Positions 1-8,130 of a DNA stretch of 16,158 bases are shown here, piece by piece (the first letter of the stretch is position 1; the number at the start of each line of letters is the position of its first letter). This DNA is from Holophagaceae bacterium UBA1801. GTDB taxonomy: Bacteria; Acidobacteriota; Holophagae; Holophagales; Holophagaceae. The translations under genes were made by a program, and so were the position numbers. Where the stretch lies: the NCBI GenBank assembly GCA_002319925.1, contig DCFP01000191.1:6633-22790 (forward strand). Reading direction: 5' to 3'. The notes below the pieces were generated by a model. It did no database searches. It worked only from the letters and a program-made list of their open reading frames with translations, and was not told the DNA's origin.

Positions 1-24
1 GTTCGAATCCCTGTGGGGCCACCA
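1..24 (+). tRNA. tRNA, 3' end only (partial)
   Basis: The window opens inside the T arm of a tRNA. G1 closes the T stem, TTCGAAT (2-8) is a canonical T loop, CCCTG (9-13) is the 3' strand of the T stem, TGGGGCC (14-20) is the 3' strand of the acceptor stem, A21 is the discriminator and CCA (22-24) is genomically encoded. The matching 5' acceptor strand would be GGCCCCA. The anticodon lies outside the window, so the isotype cannot be read. tRNA-Glu often has a similar 5' end, but that is only a guess. Confidence 0.9.
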
Positions 25-255
25 TCAATCGTTGAGACGAATCCGGATTCGAACCGAGGATCACGGATGGCGCGCCGGAAAGGTCAGCGGAGCTGGAGAT
101 ACAGGCGCAGCCGAGACTCCGTGTCGGCGCGCAGAAGGAGCACAGGGGCGACAGGCGTGGCATGGTGCGATACGCCGAGCGCGCGGCGGGACTGAGGTTG
201 GGGTCCCTTACGAATAAACTCGCCCGGGTAATGCAGGAAGGAAGCAGTATTCAGC
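25..255. other. Intergenic, no gene recognised
   Basis: This 231-bp gap separates the tRNA from the converging minus-strand SGNH-like gene. It is GC-rich in its first 200 bp and AT-richer after that. I see a perfect 14-bp palindrome, CGAATCCGGATTCG (38-51), and a short imperfect hairpin (110-128, GCCGAGAC/GTGTCGGC around TCC). Neither is followed by a T tract on either strand, so I do not call a terminator. The short open frames here show no recognisable protein features. Confidence 0.5.
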
Positions 256-1194
256 TTAATTTTTTGGCCAAGCCGCGATCAATTTATCCAGTTCGCTGGT
301 GATGTAGGCTGCTCCTTTGTCCGACACGTGGACTGTGTCCAGGTAATTGCTGTAGTCAGTTCGGAACGCCCGGTACTTGTCGTCGTTAAAGTCGTGAATC
401 ACATCACTCTTCTGGAAGATGGAATTGATCCTTCGCTGGTAGGCCCGGTAAGCCTCTTCCTGGGGCTGGAATGCCTTCAGTGGGTAAGGGTGGTAATAGG
501 CCAGGATGCGAACCTTGTGCTCCCGCGCGATACTGGCGATTTTCTCTAATTCGGCAAAGGCGGTGTTGTCGATCGCAAATTCCTCGGTTCTTTTCTCGGT
601 CGTGGCTGAGAATTCCTCGATCATTTGTTGCGGGGTTTTCGGTCTGAACAGTAGGAGATGATAGCGGCCCCATTCCGTATTCAGGGAAAGATCTGGGATC
701 ATTTCGCCGCGGAGGGCTCGATTCTTTTCTTTGTTGTAACTGATAAAGAAGGCCGGATCGAGGGTGTTCCAGAAGACCTTGGAAGTCATCTCGACTTCTT
801 CCATTCCTGTCTTGCGGGTGATGTATGGATCGATGCAGATGACCAGAACCTTGAGGTTTTCGTCTTTCGCGGCGACGTTCTCGAACAGAGCCCTCAACTC
901 CTGCGAATTGCCGCCAGTGATGGAGAGGTTGTACATCCGGCAGCTCTTGAACTCCCTGGTGTCGATGATGTCGGATAGTGATGGACCGATGAGGACGGCG
1001 TTGAATTTTTCTGGAATGTAGTGATATGAGAACAGGTACTTGGACAGCCGCTCGGAACCGTAGATGCGCAGTTCCCTGTTCTTAACGTCCCGGAACAGTC
1101 CGAATTCGTCAAAGTGAACTACGACTCCGACCCACAGAGCCGTGATGGCGAGGGTCGTCAGCAGGACCTTCCAGAAGAATCGTTTAAAAACCAA
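256..1194 (-). CDS. Membrane-anchored SGNH-like partner of an MBOAT acyltransferase
   Basis: 312 aa. Residues 5-27 form one N-terminal membrane anchor; the rest should lie on the outer face of the inner membrane. It has two marks of SGNH/AlgJ/DltD-like proteins: a GPSLSD block at 70-75, where Ser72 sits where the nucleophile would, and a late D-x-x-H (D286, H289, in LDTVHVSDKG). A GGN at 94-96 may be a further SGNH block. Such proteins usually sit beside an MBOAT protein and help transfer acyl groups to exported polysaccharide. Here the gene overlaps the end of the MBOAT gene by 11 bp. The start is TTG at 1194, chosen because no ATG precedes residue 88, it keeps the membrane anchor, and an AAGGAG sits 10 bases upstream. 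The overlap implies translational coupling. Substrate unknown. Overall identity to named families is low by eye, so the role rests on motifs plus context. Confidence 0.8.
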   Translation of the reverse strand: MVFKRFFWKVLLTTLAITALWVGVVVHFDEFGLFRDVKNRELRIYGSERLSKYLFSYHYIPEKFNAVLIGPSLSDIIDTREFKSCRMYNLSITGGNSQELRALFENVAAKDENLKVLVICIDPYITRKTGMEEVEMTSKVFWNTLDPAFFISYNKEKNRALRGEMIPDLSLNTEWGRYHLLLFRPKTPQQMIEEFSATTEKRTEEFAIDNTAFAELEKIASIAREHKVRILAYYHPYPLKAFQPQEEAYRAYQRRINSIFQKSDVIHDFNDDKYRAFRTDYSNYLDTVHVSDKGAAYITSELDKLIAAWPKN

Positions 1195-2665
1195 AATAGA
1201 GGAACTCCTTTGTCTGAAGGGAATCCATGTAGACCAGGTTCACGACGATGAGGAACACGATGAAAGCGTGGTTCCAATTTGAGGGCCGGAAGTTCCGCCG
1301 GTCCGCGAACATGCTCGAATTCTTGGCACGCAGCGCCACGAAGAGAGCCGCGAAGATCACCAGGACATTCTCGTGTCCGTTGATGTTTCCCATCATCCGG
1401 TCGAAATGGACCCAATGACTGTTCAATGCTGCGAATTTGCCGGCCAGTCCTTCCGGAAGAATAACTCCATTGCCGCCGAACATCGCCTTGAGAATCAGCA
1501 GAGCCTCGCTCACGCTCTTCGCGCGGAAGAAGACAAACGAGAGGCATATGAAATTGAAGGTCAGGAACCAGCCCAGCGCGGGATGCATCTTGAACTTCAA
1601 CTTCCTCCAGACGTGGTTTGCCACCAATGCCACGCCGTGCATGGTTCCCCAGAGGATGTAGGTCCAGCCCGAGCCGTGCCAGAAACCGGAAATGAACATG
1701 GAGAGGAATATCGCCACCAGCGATGCCGTGAAGGTGACCCGGCTGAAGGATCGAAGGATCGGCGTGTAGATGTAAGTGGTCACGAAGTTGGTGAGTGTGA
1801 TGTGCCAGCGCTTCCAGAAATCGATGATGTTCGTCGCCTTATAGGGGCTGTTGAAATTGAGTGGGAGATCGATGTTGAACATCCAGCCCACGCCGATGGC
1901 CATATCGCTGTAGCCGCTGAAGTCGAAATAGAGTTGCATGGCGTAGGCAAGGCTCGTGACCCAAGCCTCCAGCAGTGTGACTTTCCCCGCGTTGGCAAAA
2001 CCATTGTTGGCGAGCATCGCGATGGAATCGGCTATGACCACCTTCTTGAAGAGCCCGAGGGAAAACAGATATAGGCCAAGGGTGAGATTGCGGTAGTTCA
2101 ACACTTTGTTCCGGATGGTATTGAACTGGGGCATCATCTCCTTGTGGTGAAGGATGGGGCCGGCCAGCAAGTGGGGGAAAAAGGTGACAAACAGAGCATA
2201 GTTGAGGAGTTTGCGTTCCTCGACCAATCCTTCGTAGGCATCCACCAGAAAAGCGATCTGGGTGATGGTGAAAAAGCTGATGCCGAGGGGCAGGATGATA
2301 TGAAGCAAGGTGATGTTGGTGCCTAGCAAAACATTGACGTTCTTCAGGAAGAAATCGGTGTATTTAAAATACCCGAGAAGCAATATATTCCCGGCGATGC
2401 CAAGGATGAACATGGCCTTCCGCAAAGCGGAGTATTCTCCCCTGGCATCGCTGACGACGATGAAATGGCCAATAGTGTAATTGAACAGCACCGATCCAAG
2501 GATCAGCGGCAGGAATCGCACGTTCCACCAGCCGTAGAAGAAGAGCGAGGCGAGCAAAAGCCAGGCATTGGCGGCGGTGGTCAGGCGGAATCGATTGAGG
2601 CTGAAATAGCCGATGAGTGTGATCGGCAGAAAAAAGAGCACGAAGCTGAAAGAACTGAATAGCAT
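1184..2665 (-). CDS. MBOAT family O-acyltransferase (AlgI-like)
   Basis: 493 aa, the usual size for AlgI-type membrane-bound O-acyltransferases. Known family role: moving acyl groups, usually acetyl, across or at the inner membrane onto exported polysaccharides. Many hydrophobic segments are visible. Family signatures appear in order: FFYGWWN (42-48), QLYFDFSGYSDMAIG (244-258), FWKRWHITL (283-291) and SGFWHGSGWTYILWG (326-340). His330 in the last is the expected catalytic histidine; His288 is the other conserved one. The protein ends YFGF at a TAA inside the next gene. The start is ATG at 2665; upstream there is only a weak AGG. The downstream gene encodes the SGNH-like partner, so the pair is read as a polysaccharide acylation cassette (inference); alginate itself is not implied. 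Base composition is AT-richer than the genes beyond 3 kb. Confidence 0.93.
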   Translation of the reverse strand: MLFSSFSFVLFFLPITLIGYFSLNRFRLTTAANAWLLLASLFFYGWWNVRFLPLILGSVLFNYTIGHFIVVSDARGEYSALRKAMFILGIAGNILLLGYFKYTDFFLKNVNVLLGTNITLLHIILPLGISFFTITQIAFLVDAYEGLVEERKLLNYALFVTFFPHLLAGPILHHKEMMPQFNTIRNKVLNYRNLTLGLYLFSLGLFKKVVIADSIAMLANNGFANAGKVTLLEAWVTSLAYAMQLYFDFSGYSDMAIGVGWMFNIDLPLNFNSPYKATNIIDFWKRWHITLTNFVTTYIYTPILRSFSRVTFTASLVAIFLSMFISGFWHGSGWTYILWGTMHGVALVANHVWRKLKFKMHPALGWFLTFNFICLSFVFFRAKSVSEALLILKAMFGGNGVILPEGLAGKFAALNSHWVHFDRMMGNINGHENVLVIFAALFVALRAKNSSMFADRRNFRPSNWNHAFIVFLIVVNLVYMDSLQTKEFLYFGF

Positions 2666-2969
2666 TAGGTCAGCCTAAAATACATGTGATGTGAGATTCG
2701 ATCGATATCGAGAAGCTTGGTGATCCTGTTTTAGTGCTACTGCGTCCTTCCAATCCGATTTGCATAATCCAGCCCTTGGACCTGCTTTTGGTTAAAAGCG
2801 CAAGGAATCCAGGTCTTGATCACGGTATGCCCTGGCGCTCACCTGAACCATTTTAAAACGGTTTTCAGTTGTGCGCTGCCTTGGCTGTGGCCCTGCGTGC
2901 CAGAGCAGGCTTGGCAGGCGCAGGCGCGTTGCCCCGGAAGGACGATTCCGATCAAGTGGATTTCCCTCG
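2666..2969. other. Intergenic gap with two hairpins, no gene recognised
   Basis: A 304-bp gap between the nitrilase stop and the MBOAT start, both on the minus strand. I see two inverted repeats. The stronger, 2892-2924, pairs CCTGCGTGCC with GGCA-GG-CGCAGG (10 bp with a 2-base bulge, 11-base loop). The other, 2843-2868, has CTGAA/TTCAG at its ends and a TTTTAAAA centre, and pairs better as minus-strand RNA because one position becomes G-U. Neither is followed by a T run in the minus direction, so a classical rho-independent terminator is not shown, though they could mark the nitrilase operon end. TCGATATCGA (2702-2711) is a short palindrome. I see no convincing promoter for the MBOAT gene. 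Open frames here look spurious. Confidence 0.4.
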
Positions 2970-3917
2970 CTATGAATCTTCGGAAGGCGGCCGATTCACT
3001 GGCATCTGCGGTTTCGTGTTGACCATCAGCTGGAAGACATCGGGTCGCGCATAGTGTCCGACCACATCCAGATCGAAGCGGGCCCGGGGGATTTCCTGAA
3101 GGTCGATCTCGGCGATCAGGACGGTTTCTTCGCCAAAACATGGCCCAGCCAGGACCTTGCCGAAGGGATCAATAATGGAACTGCCGCCACGGATCAGGAT
3201 GGTTTCGGGGGTGTTGCCCTGGATGGGGTCGTAGTCGTCGGGGCAGTCCGAGCGGCGCAGGAACTGGCAGGCGCTCAGCACGAAGCACCGGCCTTCGATG
3301 GCGATATGGCGCAGTGTTGGAAGCCAGGTCTCGCGATCGTCCACGGTCGGCGCGCAGTAGATCTGGAGATCCTGGGCGTAAAGAGCCGTGCGGAGCATGG
3401 GCATGTAGTTCTCCCAGCAGATCACCGCACCGGCGCGCCCAGCGGGGGTTTCCACCACCGGCATGGTCGAGCCGTCGCCGAAGCCCCAGATGAGACGCTC
3501 GGCGGCAGTGGGCATCAGTTTGCGGTGCTTGCCGAGGATGCGACCATCCTGCCCGACGAAGAGCGCCGTGCAGTACAGAGTCCCGCCATCCCGCTCGATG
3601 ATGCCAACCACGAGGGTCATGCCGAGGGTTCTCGCAAGCTCGCAAAGAGCCTCCGTTTCAGGACCGGGCACCGTGATCGCGGAGTCGAAGTAGCGGCGGA
3701 ACCATTCGCGTCCTTCCGGCGATCTCGAACCGACCTTCGCGCCGAAATCAATGCCTTTCGGATATCCGCCAAGAAATGCTTCCGGGAACAATGCGAACTT
3801 CGCGCCTTGGCCAGCGGCTTGGCTTGCCAAGTCCTTCAGCTTTACGAGCGTGCGAGGCGTGTCAAACAAAATGGATCCCGCCTGGACGACGGCCACGCGA
3901 GCGGAAACATTGGTCAT
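2970..3917 (-). CDS. Nitrilase (carbon-nitrogen hydrolase superfamily)
   Basis: 315 aa, in the size range of true nitrilases, which hydrolyse organic nitriles to carboxylic acids and ammonia in the cytoplasm. The Glu-Lys-Cys triad is visible: E46 in FPEAFLGGYPKG, K133 in GKHRKLMPT, C167 in AVICWENYMPM; the second glutamate of the pocket is E140 (PTAAER). The C-terminal GHYARPDVFQL (287-297) is characteristic of nitrilases in the strict sense rather than of amidases, beta-ureidopropionases or NAD synthetase domains. A longer frame upstream to 4046 exists, but ATG at 3917 is preferred: the homologous part begins there, GGGAGG lies 6 bases before it, and the longer form would overlap the exporter gene. 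It is the last gene of the efflux operon, 47 bp after the exporter stop. Substrate (aliphatic, aryl or cyanoalanine-like) cannot be told. Confidence 0.92.
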   Translation of the reverse strand: MTNVSARVAVVQAGSILFDTPRTLVKLKDLASQAAGQGAKFALFPEAFLGGYPKGIDFGAKVGSRSPEGREWFRRYFDSAITVPGPETEALCELARTLGMTLVVGIIERDGGTLYCTALFVGQDGRILGKHRKLMPTAAERLIWGFGDGSTMPVVETPAGRAGAVICWENYMPMLRTALYAQDLQIYCAPTVDDRETWLPTLRHIAIEGRCFVLSACQFLRRSDCPDDYDPIQGNTPETILIRGGSSIIDPFGKVLAGPCFGEETVLIAEIDLQEIPRARFDLDVVGHYARPDVFQLMVNTKPQMPVNRPPSEDS

Positions 3918-3964
3918 GTCGTACCTCCCGATATTGACATCTTCGTGGAAAGAGAACCCTCTGA

Positions 3965-5545
3965 TCAATGGCCGCCAGGAGCGGATCTGCCCTTGGTGGC
4001 GCGCGTCTTCCGCATGAGGAACAGGAGGGGCAGCAGACAGACGCAAAGCAGCCCCATGATCCAGAACGTGTCCACGAAGGCCATCATCGTCGATTGGCGC
4101 AGCAGGGTTCCATAGGCCAGCCCTTCGGCCTTGTGCATGGCATCAACCATAGGAATCCCTTTGCTGAACATGAGCTGCTGCGCTCCGCGGAGCATATTGG
4201 CATAGGCTGGATTCGACATCTGCATGTTGCCGGACAAGGCGGCCTGATGCACCTGTGCGCGCCGGGAGAGGATCGTCGTGACCAGCGCGATGCCCGTGCT
4301 GCCGCCGATGTTGCGCACGAGGTTCAGCATGCCGGTGGCGTAGCTGGTCTTGTTTTGGGGGACGTTCTGGAAGGCGGTTACGTTCATGGGAATGAACAGG
4401 AATGCCAGGCCCGCGCTCTGCACCATGCGGGCGAACATGGCGGTCCTGAAGTCCACGTAGAGATTGAACCCGGCCATCATGAAGAGGCCAAGGCCGCAGA
4501 TGACGAAACCTGTGCCGATAAGCCAGCGCGTGTCGAGGTACTTCAGAAGCATGGCCACCACCGGCATCATGATCAGCACCATTAATCCGCCGGGGCTGAG
4601 GATCTGGCCGCTCAGGGATGCGGTGTAGCCCAGCAAGGTCTGCAGGAAGATCGGCAGGAGCGCCATGCTTCCGTACAGCACGAAACCCAGCACGAACAGC
4701 ATCAGCGTCGAAACGGCAAAGTTCCTGTCCTTGAGCAGGCGCAGATCCACGATGGGATCCTTCTTCCGCCATTCCACGAGCAGCGTCGTCAGGAGCGTCA
4801 CCACCGCCGTGATCGCGCAGAACACGATCAGGTCAGAGGAGAACCAGTCCCGGCGCTGGCCTTCGTCCAGCACGATCTCGAGCGACGCGAGGCCCAGAGT
4901 GAGAATGCTGATGCCCAGGTAGTCGAATCGTTCCCCTTCCTTAAGTTCGATGCGCTTCAGATGGGGCGGATCATGGAGCAAGGCGCTGTTCAGGAAGAGG
5001 GACAGCATGCCGATGGGAATGTTGATGAGGAAGATCCAGTGCCAACTGTAGTTGTCCGTGATCCACCCGCCCAGCACCGGCCCGATGATGGGCGCGAACA
5101 CGACGCCCATGCCGTAGAGGGCCATGGCAGCGCCGCGCCGCTCCATGGGAAAGCTTTCCACGAGGATCGCCTGGGAGGTCGGTTGAAGCCCGCCGCCGCC
5201 CAAACCCTGCAGGATGCGGAAGAAGATGAGCCATCCCAGGGACGGCGCGAGTCCGCAAAGGCCGGAAGCCACCGTGAAGATGGCCACGCAGCTGAGGTAG
5301 AAACGCTTGCGGCCGATGATGCTCGAAATGTAGCCGCCCAGCGGTAGCACGATGGCATTGGCCACCAGGTACGAGGTCAGCACCCAGGTGGTCTCTTCCA
5401 CGGTGGCCGAGAGATTGCCAGCGATGTGCGGCAGCGCCACGTTGGCCACGCTGGTGTCCAGCACTTCCATGAACGTCGCGATCATCACCGTCATGGCGAT
5501 GATCCACGGCGAGATGTGGAAATGGTGTTCGTGGTGGGAGGTCAT
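3965..5545 (-). CDS. DHA2-family (EmrB-type, 14-TM) MFS drug exporter
   Basis: 526 aa, matching the 14-helix DHA2 group of the major facilitator superfamily, proton-driven exporters of the inner membrane. Visible features: MEVLDTSVANVALPHI with Asp30 in helix 1, a family hallmark; motif A GGYISSIIGRKRF (70-82); RILQGLGGGGLQPTSQAIL (110-128); and motif C GMGVVFAPIIGPVLGGWI (145-162). A short histidine-rich N terminus (HHEHHFH, 4-10) precedes helix 1. I start at ATG 5545, 16 bp after the adaptor stop. An in-frame ATG at 5590 would add 15 residues and overlap the adaptor gene by 29 bp; neither has a strong Shine-Dalgarno site, so the start is uncertain. With the HlyD and TolC genes directly upstream it should form an EmrAB-TolC-like pump. 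Substrate unknown. Confidence 0.95.
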   Translation of the reverse strand: MTSHHEHHFHISPWIIAMTVMIATFMEVLDTSVANVALPHIAGNLSATVEETTWVLTSYLVANAIVLPLGGYISSIIGRKRFYLSCVAIFTVASGLCGLAPSLGWLIFFRILQGLGGGGLQPTSQAILVESFPMERRGAAMALYGMGVVFAPIIGPVLGGWITDNYSWHWIFLINIPIGMLSLFLNSALLHDPPHLKRIELKEGERFDYLGISILTLGLASLEIVLDEGQRRDWFSSDLIVFCAITAVVTLLTTLLVEWRKKDPIVDLRLLKDRNFAVSTLMLFVLGFVLYGSMALLPIFLQTLLGYTASLSGQILSPGGLMVLIMMPVVAMLLKYLDTRWLIGTGFVICGLGLFMMAGFNLYVDFRTAMFARMVQSAGLAFLFIPMNVTAFQNVPQNKTSYATGMLNLVRNIGGSTGIALVTTILSRRAQVHQAALSGNMQMSNPAYANMLRGAQQLMFSKGIPMVDAMHKAEGLAYGTLLRQSTMMAFVDTFWIMGLLCVCLLPLLFLMRKTRATKGRSAPGGH

Positions 5546-5561
5546 AGGATGCCGGTGAAAA

Positions 5562-6698
5562 TCACTTCGTGATGATGGTGACCTCGACATTCATGCCTGG
5601 CCGCAGCACCACCTTCTGGGTGTCCTGTTCGTTGATGACGATCTTCACCGGGATGCGCTGGACCACTTTCACGAAGTTGCCGACGGCATTCTCAGGGGGC
5701 AGCAGGCTCATGCGGGAGCCCGTGGATCCGGCGATGGAATCCACCTTGCCGTGGAGCACTAGACCGTTCATGTCCACCTGCACTTCTGCGTCCTGTCCTG
5801 GCCGCACGTCAGTCAACTGGGTTTCCTTGAAGTTGGCGGTGACCCACGTCTGGTGAAGGGGAATCAGAGTCATCATCCCTTGCCCCGGCTGGACCACCTG
5901 GCCCAGTTCCACGCTCTTGCGGGTCACCACGCCATCCATGGGCGCAGTGATCTTGGTGTAGCTGAGCTGCAGTTCCAGGGCCGCTAGATTGGCTTTGGCC
6001 TGTTCGAGTCCAGCGTCGCTCTTGCTCAACTTGCCCGCCTGGGACGTCACGTTCACCCTACGGATATCGGCTTCCTGCTGCAGGGAGGCCACGCGGCGCT
6101 GAGCCGCCTTCCAGTCGTTCTCCGCCACATCCGCCTGGGTCTTGAAGGAATCGAACTGCAGCGCGGAGATCTCCTCGCGGTCGGCCAAGGGCTTCATGCG
6201 CTGGAGGTCAGTCTTGGCCTTGTCGTAGCTGGCCTTCCTGGAATCGAGATTGGCCTCCGCCGCCTGGAGATCGGAACCCTTGGCCTGCTCGAAGGAAACC
6301 TTCGCTTTTTCAAGGTCCGCCTTGGAGGTTTCGATATCGGCCACGGCCTGGTCCTGGGCTGCGCGTGCCTGGTCCACCCTGGCTTGCAGATCCTTCGGAT
6401 CGATGGAAACCAGCAGGTCGCCAGCCTTCACGGCCTGATTATCCTCCACCAGAACCTTCTCCACGCTGCCGCTGATCTTGCATGCCACGGGCACCAGATG
6501 GCCATCCACCTGGGCATCGTCCGTGCTGATCCGATGGCGGAAGTAGAAATACATCGCGATGAAAAGCAGGAGCAGGATCGGAATGCCGAACTTCAGTACT
6601 TTTGGCACCCAGTCGGGCAGATGATCGCTCAGGGCGGGCGGCGCTGCCGGTGCTGGGTTGGGCGTGGGGTTTTCGCTGGTCATATCGGATTCCGTCAT
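5562..6698 (-). CDS. HlyD/EmrA-type periplasmic adaptor
   Basis: 378 aa membrane-fusion protein linking the inner-membrane exporter to the outer-membrane channel. Order of parts: a proline-rich cytoplasmic tail (1-30), one membrane helix (about 35-53), first barrel-sandwich half STDDAQVDGHLVPVACKISG (58-77) through VSIDP (97-101), a long alpha-helical coiled coil rich in Ala, Gln and Lys (about 103-245), second half YTKITAPMDGVVTRKSVELG (247-266), and a beta-barrel with the EmrA signature GSTGSRMSLLPPENAVGNFV (324-343). The ATG overlaps the upstream TolC-gene TGA in an ATGA, implying translational coupling. A second ATG 15 bases downstream (6683) is possible. Together with the genes on each side this is a complete tripartite export system. 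Confidence 0.95.
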   Translation of the reverse strand: MTESDMTSENPTPNPAPAAPPALSDHLPDWVPKVLKFGIPILLLLFIAMYFYFRHRISTDDAQVDGHLVPVACKISGSVEKVLVEDNQAVKAGDLLVSIDPKDLQARVDQARAAQDQAVADIETSKADLEKAKVSFEQAKGSDLQAAEANLDSRKASYDKAKTDLQRMKPLADREEISALQFDSFKTQADVAENDWKAAQRRVASLQQEADIRRVNVTSQAGKLSKSDAGLEQAKANLAALELQLSYTKITAPMDGVVTRKSVELGQVVQPGQGMMTLIPLHQTWVTANFKETQLTDVRPGQDAEVQVDMNGLVLHGKVDSIAGSTGSRMSLLPPENAVGNFVKVVQRIPVKIVINEQDTQKVVLRPGMNVEVTIITK

Positions 6699-8038
6699 TG
6701 CACAAAAAGAGATTCCATCTGGCCCATGGCCTTGGCCAGATCGGCCCGGGCCTGGTTGAGCCGATAGAGAGCGTTGATCTGATTGTCGTTGGCCCGCGCC
6801 AGCTCATCCTGCGCGTTGATGACCTCGATGTTGTTGCTGACCCCGGCTTCGAAACGATGCCTTGCCTGCGTGAGCGCCTCGTTCGCAAGGGTCACGGTTT
6901 GGGTGGCAACCTCCACCTCGTTGCGTGCGGAGTCCAGTTCGGCCTGGGCCACCTGGACATCCAGGCCCATCTGGGTCTCCGCGTCCCGGCGATCCTCCTG
7001 GATCTTGGCCAGCTCTTCCTTGGCTTTGGCGACCTGCGCGCTGATCAGTCCGCCTGTGAAGAGAGGCACTTTGACGCCCACCGTGATCTGGTAGACGGGC
7101 ACCCAGGGCTCAGACGGGAAAAGACCCACGGAGGTGAAACTGCCGTTCAGCATCACCGTCGGAAGATGAAGGCTCCGGGCGGCATTCTGCAGGTTCTCGG
7201 CAGCCTTCTTCTGGGCCTCCAGGGTGGCCAGTTCAGGGCGTGCATTCAGACCGTTCTGATAGGCCTGCTCGAAGGTGAAGGCCGGGATTTCCGGCGCAGC
7301 CAATCGATCCGCCAGTTCGATGGGCGTATTGGGATCGACGTTCATGAGCTTGGACAGGCCGAAGAGAGAAGTCTTGAGCAAGGTCTGGGCCTGGATCAAG
7401 CGCTGCCGCTCGTTCTGTAGCTGCACCTGGGACCGGAGGGTGTCCAGCTTGGTACCGACACCGTGGGTCTGCTGGTCCTCGGCCAGCTTCTCCAGGGCCT
7501 GGGCCAGTTCCACTCTGGACTCGGAAGCCTTCACGGATTCGAGCCCACGCAGGGCACGAAGATACTGTCCCACGGTCAAGGCCGTGATGCCTTCGCGCAC
7601 GGTCCGGGTTTGGGCCTTCGCCGCTGCTTCGCCTTCCTGAGCCGCCTGCCACTTCTGCCAGAGGTTCAAGTCGAACAAGGGGATTTGTGCTTCCACGCCG
7701 ATCTGGCCCCAGTTGTAAGGGCCCACCACATCTGGACCTCCCTTGCTGGGCTCGCCCAGGAACGTATCCAGGTTGAGCTTGTTCTTCTGAAGAGAGCCGA
7801 ACGCATCCACGGTGAGCAGCAGCGCCGCCCGTGCCATGCGGCGGTCCTCCTCGCTCTGGGCCATGGTCAACAGGGATCGATGGATCTGGGGATTCTGGTC
7901 CAGCGCGATTCGCAGCGCCTCCTTCAAGGTGAGGTGCAGGACAGGAAGCTCCGAGCCAGGGAGAGAGAGGGTGGCCACAAGCATGAAAGCCAGTGAAAAC
8001 GCGGGTTTTGTCAATTCAAGTGCGGAACGTTGAGGCAT
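6695..8038 (-). CDS. TolC-family outer-membrane efflux protein
   Basis: 447 aa. The N terminus (1 to about 28) is a probable secretion signal: a polar start, then the hydrophobic stretch AFSLAFMLVATLSL. The mature part shows the two-fold repeated plan of the outer-membrane factor family: LTLKEALRIALDQNPQI early (36-52) and AFTFEQAYQNGLNARPELAT in the second half, each followed by long Ala/Gln-rich helices. VPLFTGGLISAQV and RFEAGVSNNIEVINAQDELA are typical of the second repeat. It forms the trimeric channel through which the pump empties to the outside. ATG at 8038 is supported by AAGGA ending about 6 bases upstream. It is the first gene of the operon, so the operon promoter should lie in 8039-8634. 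Confidence 0.94.
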   Translation of the reverse strand: MPQRSALELTKPAFSLAFMLVATLSLPGSELPVLHLTLKEALRIALDQNPQIHRSLLTMAQSEEDRRMARAALLLTVDAFGSLQKNKLNLDTFLGEPSKGGPDVVGPYNWGQIGVEAQIPLFDLNLWQKWQAAQEGEAAAKAQTRTVREGITALTVGQYLRALRGLESVKASESRVELAQALEKLAEDQQTHGVGTKLDTLRSQVQLQNERQRLIQAQTLLKTSLFGLSKLMNVDPNTPIELADRLAAPEIPAFTFEQAYQNGLNARPELATLEAQKKAAENLQNAARSLHLPTVMLNGSFTSVGLFPSEPWVPVYQITVGVKVPLFTGGLISAQVAKAKEELAKIQEDRRDAETQMGLDVQVAQAELDSARNEVEVATQTVTLANEALTQARHRFEAGVSNNIEVINAQDELARANDNQINALYRLNQARADLAKAMGQMESLFVQ

Positions 8039-8077
8039 GAGGATCCTTATGAACGCCCTGTCTGCCGGTTTGGATGC

Positions 8078-8089
8078 CTAGGACACGGG
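8078..8089. repeat. 12-bp direct repeat, copy 1 (CTAGGACACGGG)
   Basis: CTAGGACACGGG lies 40-51 bp upstream of the TolC-gene ATG. An identical copy is at 8203-8214, 125 bp away. An exact 12-mer repeated inside a 600-bp region is unlikely by chance (of the order of 1 in 100). Its place before the efflux operon suggests a possible regulator-binding site, which is inference. Confidence 0.5.
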
Positions 8090-8130
8090 TTGATCTGGCA
8101 CCGGTACCAAGGCGATCCACCAGAATATCA

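Noticed and set aside
45..55. Possible second tRNA on the minus strand, from GGATTCGAACC
   Set aside because: A minus-strand tRNA would need TGG and an acceptor strand just before it; the sequence there (GTTGAGACGAATCC) gives neither, and no cloverleaf can be drawn beyond it.
1373..2074. Plus-strand 233-codon open frame
   Set aside because: Antisense to the MBOAT gene, whose catalytic motifs are intact; the composition is that of a shadow frame.
3054..4115. Plus-strand 353-codon open frame
   Set aside because: It is antisense to the nitrilase and the end of the exporter, both of which have clear family motifs; the product is low-complexity and resembles no protein.
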